The notes under the pieces: model-generated
The model's input: only the letters and a program-made list of their open reading frames with translations
Database searches by the model: none
Told to the model about the DNA's origin: nothing
Part shown: positions 57,801-64,000 of the stretch, in pieces
Numbering within the stretch: the stretch's first letter is position 1
How the letters are laid out: each line of letters starts with the position of its first letter
Made by a program: the position numbers and the translations under genes
NCBI RefSeq assembly: GCF_036373705.1
Contig: NC_089863.1
Coordinates: forward strand, 23,086,417-23,150,416
Length of the DNA stretch: 64,000 nucleotides
Direction: 5' to 3'
Source: Amia ocellicauda
Taxonomy: Eukaryota > Chordata > Actinopteri > Amiiformes > Amiidae

Positions 57801-59899
57801 CAGCGTTTCACTTGCATTTGTATACGTTTTAATCACCCTATTTTAAACATGAACTGTGTGTGACCTGTGCAAATTATAACGATGTGGGTGAGACCGCACC
57901 CAGAGGGGTCCCCCGACCCACCCCGGTGACCCCGTGCCCTCCCTCGGCCCCCAGGAGACGCAGCACGTTCGCATGATGCAGCGCCGCGCCCAGCGGGACG
58001 CCCGCACCCCCGAGAAGATGAAGCGCAACCAGTCGCTCGTGGCCGACGGCAACCTGTCCCTGGAGGAGAAGAAGCGTAAGATCCTGCGCAGCCTGCGGAG
58101 GCTGGAGGGGCTGGGAGTGCTGGCCCCCCCCGACGGCGAGGCCCAGATCCTGGCGCTCATCGCAAAGGTATGGGGAGACCTCACTGGCATTTGTCACCAC
58201 GATAGTCTGCCCCGATACAGAGGCCAGGCCCTGTCGCTAGGCCCCACAGTAAGCCACACTGAGGCGGATATCCGAGGTGACCGGTCCAGACTCGGACACT
58301 AGCCCCGGGAAACCCAGACCCACAGGCACACCAAAACACTGTCCCTCGCCCCTCCCAAACAGGACATCCGGAACCAGCGGCGGCACCGGCAGCGCAGGCA
58401 GGCTGAGCTGGTGAAGCTGAGACAGACGCTGCACGGCCTGGACTGCAAGAGCGCCTTCCACTGCGAGCAGATCGACTACTACAGCCAGTACATCCGCACC
58501 TGCCTGGACAACCTGACCGCCAAGCACAGGTGTGTAGGTGTGAGTTTGAGTGTGAGAGAGAGAGCGTGTGTGTGCGTTTAAGTGACCCAGTTGGTGTTTC
58601 GCTGTCAGGGGGAGCGGAAAGAAGAGCGCGGAGAGCAAGAGCAAGAAGGGGAAGCAGCCGACCCTGAGCTACACGGCGGCCCGCCTGCACGAGAAGGGCG
58701 TCCTGCTGGAGATCGAGGACCTGCCTGTCACACAGTGAGTGGATGCCATGGTTTACTGCATCTCTTTACTGTACTCATCAGTTTGGCAGCTTGTGTGCGC
58801 TGCATACTGACCCCGAACGCCAGCGAAAAAAAACACTGTTGAATAAAATGATACCAGTATACTGCCATTCACAATGCATCTCCCAGTCCAGTCCTGTGAC
58901 CGCTCTCGTGTCACCCCCCCGGCTCAGGTTTAAGAACGTTATCTTCGACATCGTGCCCGGCGAGGAGGGCGGCACCTTCCTGGTGAAGGCGCGCTTCATG
59001 GGGGTGGACATGGAGAGGTTCCCCCTGAAGTACCAGGTGAGAGCGCGGGGCCTGGGCGTGGTGCTGAGGGTTGCCCGCCGCCAGGGATGTCTCTCGGGTG
59101 GCCCGGTGTGCCAGTGGGACTCGGACATGATGATGTGCCCAAGTCTTTCTACCTCCCTCCCTCTCTGTCTGTCTCCCTCCCTGTCTGCCCGTCTCCCTAT
59201 CTCTCTCCCTGTCTGTCTCCCTCCCTGTCTGCCCGTCTCCCTATCTCTCTCCCTGTCTGTCTCTCTCCCTCCCTTCTTGTCTGTCTGTCTGTCTGTCCCT
59301 GTCTGCCTGCCTCCCTCCCTCCGTCTCTGTGTCTGTCTGTGTCCCTCCCTCCGTCTGTCCGTCTGCCTGCCTGCCCGCCCGCCTGTCTCCCTGTCTGTCT
59401 GTCTCCGTCTCTCTCCCTCCCTGCCTGTCTGTCCGTCTCTCTTCCGCCCTCCCTTCCTGTCTCCATCTGTCCCTGTCTGCCTGCCCGTATCCCTCCCTAC
59501 CTCCCTCCCTGTCTGTTTCTCTCCCTCCTTCCCTCCCTGTCTGTTTCTCTCCCTCCTTCCCTCCTTGTCTGTCAGTCTGTTTCTCTCCATCCCTCCCTGT
59601 CTTGTCTGTCTTTCTCCCTCCCTACATCCCTGTCTCTCTCCCTCCCTCTTTGTATCTGTCTCCCTCCGTCTGTCTGTCTGTCTGTCTCCCTCCCTCCCTC
59701 CGTCTGTCTGTCTGTCTGTCTTCCTCCCTCCCTCTTGGTTTCCCACTCACAGTCTCTCTCTCTCTCTCTCGCCGCCCGCACACAGGACCTCCTGCAGCTG
59801 CAGTACGAGGGCGTGGCGGTGATGAAGATGTTCGACAAGGCCAAAATCAACGTCAACCTCCTCATCTTCCTGCTCAACAAGAAGTTCTTCAAGAAGTGA
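39044..59899 (+). CDS. IQGAP3: IQGAP3, Ras GTPase-activating-like scaffold protein, complete
   Basis: 38 coding exons assemble to 1645 residues; human IQGAP3 has 1631. Exons: 39044-39077, 40563-40650, 40764-40920, 42419-42496, 42785-42861, 43177-43244, 46314-46427, 46862-47040, 47417-47498, 47906-48069, 48367-48454, 48691-48854, 49016-49176, 49279-49388, 49567-49730, 49864-49954, 50190-50357, 50543-50685, 50795-50965, 51338-51421, 52335-52406, 52662-52731, 52900-53108, 53358-53510, 53986-54149, 54270-54494, 54811-54951, 55049-55133, 55514-55746, 55860-55992, 56968-57070, 57329-57476, 57681-57768, 57955-58167, 58363-58529, 58609-58734, 58928-59036, 59786-59899. All introns are GT-AG and in frame. 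IQGAP3, not 1 or 2, by details such as YERLTAEEMDEQ, GHCFAP, KGLKSLSKEKR and the ending NKKFFKK. It scaffolds Cdc42/Rac/Ras, calmodulin and actin at the cell cortex. Exon 1 was chosen because its last base completes the Tyr of YERLTAEEMD. Confidence 0.96.
39228..39302. repeat. hairpin element B, 75 bp, in IQGAP3 intron 1
   Basis: Arms 39228-39249 and 39281-39302 are inverted copies with 21 of 22 bases matching (core GCGCAGATTCCCGCAG). Its loop CTCCCATTGGCGGAGCGGC is almost that of the hairpin at 31791-31881. A looser GCAGATCTGCGC...CATCTGCGC stretch near 39497-39530 may be a third, degraded member. Confidence 0.85.
39305..40562. other. rest of IQGAP3 intron 1
   Basis: Contains two foldback-family fragments (39750-39845 and 40335-40412, the latter with GGAACAAAAACCAGCAG) and an ATATAT run near 39885. 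No other gene. Confidence 0.5.
40563..43244 (+). CDS. IQGAP3: IQGAP3 exons 2-6: calponin-homology domain
   Basis: Residues about 12-167. Exon 2 gives RLTAEEMDEQ and AYQYLCHLEEAKR; exon 3 the CH core WMEALLHKELP, LLAKLGHCFAP and KKIYD; exon 4 GLNFRHTDNINHW; exon 5 FYPETTDIYDRKNMPR and CIHALS; exon 6 LYLFRLGLAPPIQDLYGKV. A single CH domain at the N-terminus binds F-actin in IQGAPs. Introns 3 and 5 carry a short CACA run near 41919 and a dispersed repeat (42937-43145) that ends just before exon 6. Confidence 0.95.
40921..42418. other. IQGAP3 intron 3, nothing recognised
   Basis: 1.5 kb with no repeat family I can name and no supported frame; short frames at 41661-41924 lack any domain. Confidence 0.5.
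42937..43145. repeat. dispersed repeat, short copy in IQGAP3 intron 5
   Basis: ATAAGAACATAAGAAAGTGT and TCCATTCGCCCCATCGTGCT match 30304-30505 closely. It is truncated on the right about 30 bp before the exon 6 acceptor. Confidence 0.8.
43355..44550 (-). mobile_element. LINE fragment antisense in IQGAP3 intron 6
   Basis: On the minus strand 44200-44417 reads GYFPDIWNQGLITPIYKSGD then PNNYRGICVSSNLGKVF, the reverse transcriptase finger region of a non-LTR retrotransposon. The frame then breaks. The left end (43355-43400) carries AATTCAATTCAATTGCCAAA, the complement of the LINE tail seen at 38460-38522. A second tail-like copy lies at 44803-44880. Dead and 5'-truncated; the clade is not certain. 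Confidence 0.75.
45024..46244 (+). mobile_element. intact DD36E Tc1/mariner element (Incomer-like), copy 2, in IQGAP3 intron 6
   Basis: 1221 bp, the same ends and length as the element at 25226-26446, TA on both sides (45022-45023, 46245-46246). It lies in the sense direction of IQGAP3, and its right end is 69 bp before the exon 7 acceptor, leaving only a short polypyrimidine tract between. Confidence 0.95.
45172..46212 (+). CDS. DD36E transposase (Incomer-like), intact, copy 2
   Basis: 346 codons without stop or frameshift. Catalytic residues Asp155, Asp246 and Glu283 are all present. Two residues differ from copy 1 (Tyr136 and Tyr165 here). The second change, RHSYGR for RHSDGR, lies ten residues after the first catalytic Asp and may or may not affect activity. 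It has its own orientation with the host gene, so host read-through transcripts would contain it in sense within intron 6. Confidence 0.93.
   Translation: MGKKGDLSNFERGMVVGARRAGLSISQSAQLLGFSRTTISRVYKEWCEKGKTSSMRQSCGRKCLVDARGQRRMGRLIQADRRATLTEITTRYNRGMQQSICEATTRTTLRRMGYNSRRPHRVPLISTTNRKKRLQYAQAHQNWTVEDWKNVAWSDESRFLLRHSYGRVRIWRKQNENMDPSCLVTTVQAGGGGVMVWGMFSWHTLGPLVPIGHRLNATAYLSIVSDHVHPFMTTMYPSSDGYFQQDNAPCHKGRIISNWFLEHDNEFTVLNWPPQSPDLNPIEHLWDVVERELRALDVHPTNLHQLQDAILSIWANISKECFQHLVESMPRRIKAVLKAKGGQTQY
46314..50357 (+). CDS. IQGAP3: IQGAP3 exons 7-17: IQGAP coiled-coil repeats
   Basis: Residues about 168-662. Exon 7 (INNMKRELDKYGIQMPAFSK and LANELSVDEAA) ends the N-terminal conserved part. Exons 8-17 alternate in repeating units whose starts read AINEAVERG, CVDEALEHA, QINEALQGG, LINRALEAG, LINQALSRS and AVNQAVKEG: six tandem repeats of about 80-90 residues. 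In IQGAPs these form a helical, dimer-promoting and partner-binding region. Exons of 164 bp recur (10, 12, 15), separated by shorter exons, showing that the repeats grew by exon duplication. Intron 8-9 and 9-10 flanks contain GT-rich runs only. Confidence 0.95.
50543..50685 (+). CDS. IQGAP3: IQGAP3 exon 18: WW domain
   Basis: Residues 663-710. Trp669, the aromatic triad Tyr680-Tyr681-Phe682, the second Trp691 and Pro694 (WLRH, SSYYFHLQ, GGWERP) form a WW module. In IQGAP1 this region binds ERK; the second Trp is retained here. One exon codes for the whole domain. Confidence 0.93.
50795..52731 (+). CDS. IQGAP3: IQGAP3 exons 19-22: four IQ motifs
   Basis: Residues 711-842. IQ1: TRLQARARGFLLRREL; IQ2: ITIQAHWRRYRQQRAY, split between exons 19 and 20; IQ3: VKIQACVRMWLTRRRY, from the end of exon 20 into exon 21; IQ4: VVKIQAFFRANKAREDY in exon 22. 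These bind calmodulin and myosin light chains; IQ1 has LQ in place of IQ. Introns at the IQ starts keep phase 0, so single exons could be skipped without frame loss. Intron 20 contains a hAT fragment (51499-52005). Confidence 0.94.
51190..51275. repeat. foldback-family fragment in IQGAP3 intron 19
   Basis: GGTTGGAACAAAAACCAGCA then CCTCCAGGACCAGGG, one of at least seven copies of this motif in the window (17.5, 35.4, 39.8, 40.3, 51.2, 56.2-56.45 and 62.0-62.46 kb). Confidence 0.75.
51499..52005. mobile_element. hAT fragment in IQGAP3 intron 20
   Basis: Starts CAGAACCGTTTCTAGGCATA like the element at 5439 and carries GACCAAATTATAATG followed by a short frame (MSEKIPKTCQSHAKK), then TTAAATGTGTAGCTAAACC as at 5835. 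The right terminus is missing, so it is truncated. It is more diverged than the 5.4-kb copy. Confidence 0.75.
52806..52860. repeat. (CT)n microsatellite before IQGAP3 exon 23
   Basis: About 20 CT units in the polypyrimidine region 40-90 bp upstream of the exon 23 acceptor. Confidence 0.9.
52900..57070 (+). CDS. IQGAP3: IQGAP3 exons 23-31: linker and RasGAP-related domain
   Basis: Residues 843-1324. Exon 23 covers LSVVRTFAHLLEQSDAD and DLMDLKIGLLVRNR; exon 24 EVVSHCKKLTKKNKEQLSDM. The GAP-related domain runs through exons 25-31: TQPLYLAQLIFLMPQSKSTR, NPTVIRLLLSFYRN, YKSWVNQTESQTGQ, PYGMRYTAKVLKEAL and NLLYYRYMNPAVVAPD. At the arginine-finger place the protein has Thr991 (SVIFTLFNYGS), as in other IQGAPs. 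The usual FLR motif is YYRYMNPA (1175-1182), so it should bind and stabilise GTP-bound Cdc42/Rac1 rather than speed hydrolysis. Confidence 0.95.
53136..53237. repeat. 34-bp unit repeated three times in IQGAP3 intron 23
   Basis: GCCCTGCATAAACACGGAGT and the next 14 bases repeat perfectly at 53136, 53170 and 53204; a fourth unit decays at 53238 (GCCATGCATAAAC). Confidence 0.9.
54781..54808. repeat. (CT)n tract forming the exon 27 polypyrimidine tract
   Basis: Fourteen CT units directly before CAG at the exon 27 acceptor, so the microsatellite is itself the splice-site pyrimidine tract. Confidence 0.9.
56188..56452. mobile_element. foldback (MITE-like) element in IQGAP3 intron 30
   Basis: Inverted ends: the left reads CCCTGCTGGTTTTTGTTCCA and CGAGCTCTTGATTACTTAATT, split over two strings here; the right reads GAGCTCGGTTGGAACAAAAA then CCAGCAGGGTAG. 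It has no coding capacity. Target duplication is not clear. Confidence 0.75.
57329..59899 (+). CDS. IQGAP3: IQGAP3 exons 32-38: RasGAP C-terminal region and stop
   Basis: Residues 1325-1645. Exon 32 (MEVSLTLTSKFDIFG) and exon 33 (STKQLIIDVIRMQPGD) follow the GAP domain; exon 34 has MQRRAQRDARTPEKMKRN; exon 35 the basic DIRNQRRHRQRRQAELVKLR; exon 36 LSYTAARLHEKGVLLEIEDL; exon 37 FKNVIFDIVPGEEGGTFLV and MERFPLKYQ; exon 38 DLLQLQYEGVAVMKMFDKAK to the TGA at 59897. In IQGAPs this part binds E-cadherin, beta-catenin, CLIP-170 and APC. The linker of exon 32 is longer than in human IQGAP3, and accounts for part of the length difference. Confidence 0.95.
59140..59775. repeat. CT-rich tract filling the last IQGAP3 intron
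   Basis: About 635 bp of CTCCCTCC and GTCTGTCT type repeats, nearly pure pyrimidine with G interruptions, between exon 37 and exon 38. It keeps frames open on both strands by composition. It ends in a CTCTCT run that serves as the acceptor tract of exon 38. Confidence 0.95.
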
Positions 59900-60353
59900 A
59901 GAGGGGAAAGGCGCCCCTCCGGTCCCGCCCCTGCGGGCGCTGACGAGCACCACCGGGCAGATGAGGTGGCCGAGAGAGAGGGGCGACCATTTTGTGCGAC
60001 ACTGTTGTCGTCCGTTTGTCGTCTTTGCTTTGTTTATATGATTTCCCCCCTAGTCCGGTTTGGTCCAGGATCGGGGCGCTCCGCCACGCCCCCACCATAT
60101 GCCTCCTGACGGGAGTTTATCGCTCTCACCGGCCCACCACCCCGACTCCCCTGCGCGGCCCGGCCCTCCGCCTCCGTCCCTGCGAGCGTTCGTACGGAAA
60201 TCACCCAGAGATTTTGGTCAAGTGTGGCGCTTCCCCTATTTTGCACCCACAGTGTGCGTAGACCGTAAGAAATGCTCAGGTTTAAAGCAATCTTCCCAAC
60301 AGGAATCAAGACTCATATTTTGACGGGGAAGATGGGTGATCATGTAAAATGGA

Positions 60354-60359
60354 AATAAA
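60354..60359 (+). promoter_or_regulatory. IQGAP3: IQGAP3 polyadenylation signal candidate
   Basis: AATAAA 455 bp after the stop, in GGAAATAAAAGTACTGC. A second AATAAA at 61476-61481 could serve a longer 3' end. Confidence 0.6.
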
Positions 60360-62000
60360 AGTACTGCAGTGACTCCGATATGGCAGGGATCCATTTTAAT
60401 ATGTGTGCCAAATTAGACCGGTTTGTATTAAAACGTGATTTTGTTACTTCCAAATATGTCCTCTCTCTCTCTTTTGACGTTTTATCGTGGTGCCCTTCTG
60501 GGTTTTTTCTACACCTCTGGACCCTGAGACGCATTATTCAGTAGACCCAGAAGGGATTTTATTTATTTATATACATATATATTTTTAAATTTGCCTACAA
60601 CGGCTGACATCACCACTAATCTTTCTGCTCGGGATGCCAGCCAGCTACTATATCCTGACGCTCAGCAGCCTCAGACCAGTTCTGCTATTTATATATCATG
60701 TATGGTGTGTATTTTCAATCGAGCCACCCTGGCCTGCGATCCACAGAGGCCACGGTTCAATTACAGGAGCCCCCTCGTGTCTCTCCCGGCCGTCCGTTTA
60801 GACCCAGTGAGGCGCTGGTGGCTTTGCAAAGTGCGAGTTTTTTTTATTGTTTGTCGTATTTAGCGGCGTGCGCGATGCCAGGAAATGGTGCTGGTGAGAC
60901 CGCGCTTCCTGTGGCTGTGGCTTCGTCTGACTCCGGCTGGTTATGGGCGAGGGTCGCTTGTGCGGACGCGGTTTTAAAGGCGAGGGAAGGGCTCGTGACC
61001 TTTGACCCCCCCGGGGGCTCACGTCAACACTAAGATCCATCCTCGATCCATCTTGACCACCGTGTTTTAAAGGCTAAAAAAGGAATCGGGAATCCAATCT
61101 TGACCTCTGCAAGTGTCTGTAAATATTTCCTGTCTTTTTCTCATCTTGCTACCAGTTTTTACTCCTTGAGCTGTATCTCCCTCTCTTTCTTTTTTTCAAT
61201 GCCTCGCCTGAAATAGACGTGTATTTGCGTGGCATCACCACAATGCTAAGACTTTATTCGTGCCAGTGCTGCCCAGACTACAGTGTAACCAGGGCCTGAC
61301 TGGGACTCCTATATAAACGAGTTCAAAGCTTAATCGTGTTTGTGTTCGAGACGCCCTTTGTTATTTTATCTGTTGTAAGTGTGACTTGGGGCCCTGTAGT
61401 CTCTCTCTGCCGTGACCAGGTAGAGAAATCAAGGGGAAATGGTGGACGGTGTGAATGTGATGATTCGGCACAAGCAATAAAAATCGGATTGTTTGAATCA
61501 TCTCTTCTCCTTGATCCCATCTGTGCGGCCGCCTGTTTCACCTTCGCCCTCCAGACGGCGAGACGGGGCGGCGGGGGGGCCATTACAGGTGCAGTTTGTA
61601 GCGTCGCCTCGTTTCCTGCTATGCGAGCAGCTGAAAACAAAACGTGCCGAGTGAGGTAATCGCTCAGACCACAAAATCGGATCTTGCCTCTGAGGTGCTA
61701 GAGGAGTTTTTAGCTTACACGTCACCTGTTAGTATCTTTATTTGCAGTTTGGAAAAGACTCAAACTTTCCTTTTGCAGTTTTGGTTGCTACAAAACAAGC
61801 TTTTTTGCATTTTTTTTACCCTTATCATTCATTTCGGCGCATGTCTGCCGTCGGATTTATGGAGAGAAAGCCGGAGCAACTTTAAAAATCTTGCCTGAGA
61901 GTCCTGCTCTCACTCTAACGCTGGCCGTGATGGCCTGTTATCGCGCCGAGTCACCGCTAGAGGGAACAAGTCCTTCAGAGTGTGATCCAATCACAAAAGC
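60360..62000. other. IQGAP3 downstream region, no gene
   Basis: No frame with a known domain. The AATAAA at 61476 leaves open that part of this is a long 3' untranslated region. Confidence 0.4.
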
Positions 62001-62009
62001 TCCCAACAC

Positions 62010-62465
62010 CGGCTTTCAATCTACATCAGTGTTCCCAATGTCCTGTTTATTTGTGCTAATTAATTGAACTAATAATTGGCCTAATCAGAGCTTAAGCAAT
62101 GTAAACCATTTGAGATGCCAGGTTATATAAAAAAAATACTAGATACCCAAATCTCCAACTTTTAGTCATTTAAATTTTAAAGGAAATTAGTTCAATTGAG
62201 GGTTTTACTTTAGCTCTCAAATACTTAACTGCACCCTTAATTTAACTGAATTTCCTAAAGCCAGAGTCTTAATTGTTTAAACAGTGGGGGGGTTGAAGTT
62301 AAGTATGAAATTGTAAAAGGAATTTATGAAGGAACCAACTTATCAGTTACACAATCTAAAAAGTCAAATGTATGCAAATTACTTCAATTAAGGGTTCAAT
62401 TATGAAATTGAGAGCCAGCAGGGTAGGGGTTCCTCCAGGAGCAGGGGGCGGACCCCTGATTTAAG
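62010..62465. mobile_element. decayed foldback-family element
   Basis: Right part reads GAGAGCCAGCAGGGTAGGGG and TTCCTCCAGGAGCAGG, left part TTAATTGAACTAATAATTGG; the arms resemble 56188-56452 but are more diverged. Confidence 0.5.
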
Positions 62466-62639
62466 GAAGCACTGTTCCAGATCAGACCCAGCTTGTGTTT
62501 GCCACCCCACTGGCCTGCAGGTTTACAGTGCCTTTAGCAATGGACCGCCTGCGATCATTGCTTCGGATTAAGGTGCTCCCGTGTATGCTCTTTGAATACA
62601 GTACACTCCAACATGCAAGTAGTGATGTAAGTTACAATT

Positions 62640-62800
62640 GGGCAGCACTGTGGAGCAGCAGGTGGGGAGGGTTGTGGTTTCAATCCCAGGCAGGGGGGGG
62701 CTCTGATGCTGTACCCTTGAGCATGGCACTATACCCAGAATGCACCAGCTGTATAGACGGGTCCCTGCTCCTAATGGGACCGTGGCCGATATCGCATTGA
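62640..62800 (+). repeat. SINE-like repeat with B-box-like string
   Basis: GGCAGCACTGTGGAGCAGCA then GTGGTTTCAATCCCAGG, where GGTTTCAATCC fits a pol III B box, and TGTACCCTTGAGCATGGCAC. This is the style of tRNA-derived SINEs in fish. No A box is clear. Confidence 0.5.
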
Positions 62801-63544
62801 GACGCTCCTCTCGGCAATAGTCCAGCGGGGTCCTTCTGCGTGGCCAGCGGGTGCGTTTGGTGTAGATAAAACAGGGCAGGCACCCTCCAGTCCCGCTGCC
62901 AGGAAGACCCTGCTGAGCATGTGTGGGATTAGCTTGACCACCAGGTAGGCGAACCAAACCGGTTATTTAATAATACAAACAAGACATTTGCTTCCACTGG
63001 TGATCCTGTCAAAGCAGTACAGCGTATTCAAGCACAATAACTGCACTATTTTATTACCCCCCCACACCCACACACACACTAATGAATGTCCCTAATATGT
63101 CATTATAATAAACGCATTTTTAAAGCAACAGCCGCAAACATGACTCAAGCCGCTTGCTGAAAATGCATCTGAGACCCCCCAGCCCTTACAGCGGTCACCC
63201 CCCCACTAGAAGGCACTACGGGACGGTAAAGAATAGCGTCTTTATGTGTCGTCTTCCCTGCTTGAGAAAACACAGTCACACATGAAATGAGGTCATTGCG
63301 GCGCTGTACTGTTTACTGCTGCTCAACAACACAGGCCTCCACGCCGGCTCCGCTGTGCTAATTAATGTTCATTTCATGTACCTGTACTCGGGTAATTAAA
63401 ATCCTGATTTGGGGGGGGGGCAGACACAACCGTAAAATAATCCTTTTTTATTTTACCTGCGAGCAAAGACACGTTTATTGTTGTAATCCGAACAGCAATT
63501 AGTGATGATCAATTAGTAAACACGGGCACTTTTTAATTAACATT
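62801..63544. other. no gene seen
   Basis: Short C-runs and a CACACA run near 63058; nothing recognisable. Confidence 0.4.
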
Positions 63545-63927
63545 GTCATATTTTTATTTTTAGTGTGTGTGTGTGTGTGTGTGGGGGGGGGGGGGGGGTC
63601 TATTAGATTTTTTTAAATCCAAATTGGATTTATTTTCTTTTTTTGGGGGGGTAGCTCAGAAACCTAACCTTATAGTAAAAAAAAAAAAAGAAAAAGTCAT
63701 ATTAATGGTGATGGGGGGGTGGGTTAGCCCCCCCCCCCCCCCCCCAAAAAAAACAAATCACATTGCTTTCTGGAAAAAGACGCTGCGATCAAAGTGCATT
63801 GTTCTTCCCAATCAACCAATCAATGCCCCTGGCGGAGAGGCGAGGAGGAGGAGGGTAACATGGCCGGCCACAATGTATCTGTCAGGGTGAGCCTGCGCTA
63901 CATAACAGCCTCTTTAGTTCCCATCAT

Positions 63928-63958
<31 letters not shown>

Positions 63959-64000
63959 AGCGCTGTCCCCTCCCCTCCAGACACAGACAACAACACACAC
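63545..64000. repeat. low-complexity cluster: (GT)n, poly-G, poly-A, poly-C, (ATC)n, (CAG)n
   Basis: (GT)n and G-run at 63564-63599, A-run at 63679, C-run followed by A-run at 63729-63753, then (ATC)n and (AGC)n at 63920-63962. G-runs on either strand could form G-quadruplexes; assembly errors are also likely in such runs. Confidence 0.85.

Noticed and set aside
58778-59899. Frames of 200-360 codons on both strands in the CT-rich tract, one running into the last IQGAP3 exon
   Set aside because: Open by low complexity; the true last exon begins at the CACACAG acceptor at 59785, in phase with exon 37.
63858-63890. Possible first exon (ATGGCCGGCCACAATG... followed by GTGAGC)
   Set aside because: Nine codons with a donor-like string at the window end; no second exon to test it with.

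Overview
The window looks like nuclear DNA of a ray-finned fish. It has vertebrate-style split genes with GT-AG introns, a full IQGAP3 gene, an F-type lectin gene, and a dense cover of fish repeats: Tc1/mariner, hAT, L2-type LINE, DIRS-type tyrosine-recombinase retroelement, foldback elements and microsatellites. The species cannot be read from the sequence; nothing is bacterial or viral.

Layout. 1-16 kb is almost all mobile DNA: an antisense L2 fragment, a decayed Tc1, a hAT element with an 8-bp target duplication, and a three-copy tandem array (about 5969-14938) whose unit joins the inside of that hAT element to the inside of a Tc1 transposase gene; only the third copy runs on into a full-length Tc1 with an open transposase. 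16.8-19.8 kb holds a small secreted F-type lectin (fucolectin-like) gene. 19.9-28.2 kb holds a decayed DIRS element, an intact DD36E (Incomer-like) Tc1/mariner element and a second antisense L2 copy. 28.8-30.1 kb has one orphan terminal exon of a C-type lectin-like protein, followed by about 1.1 kb of minisatellite before a polyadenylation signal. 32.0-34.3 kb is a Tc1 element split by about 1.1 kb of other DNA. It abuts 34.4-36.9 kb, a relic of a Z-DNA-binding protein kinase (PKZ/PKR-like): one good Z-alpha domain, a degenerate second one, a stop just before a splice donor, and frame-broken kinase exons. 37.1-38.1 kb is another dead Tc1.

From 39.0 to 59.9 kb lies IQGAP3 on the + strand. I could assemble 38 coding exons, every junction in frame, giving 1645 residues with CH, IQGAP-repeat, WW, four IQ, RasGAP-related and RasGAP C-terminal regions in the family order. 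Its introns hold a LINE fragment, a second intact Incomer-like copy, and a 600-bp CT-rich tract. 60-64 kb has the IQGAP3 3' region, old repeats and low-complexity DNA, with no gene I can support.

The most notable points are the Z-alpha/kinase relic (an antiviral-sensor type gene) beside two lectin loci, the chimeric tandem array, two near-identical intact Incomer-like copies, and a family of 75-91 bp perfect-stem hairpins near 31.8 and 39.2 kb.
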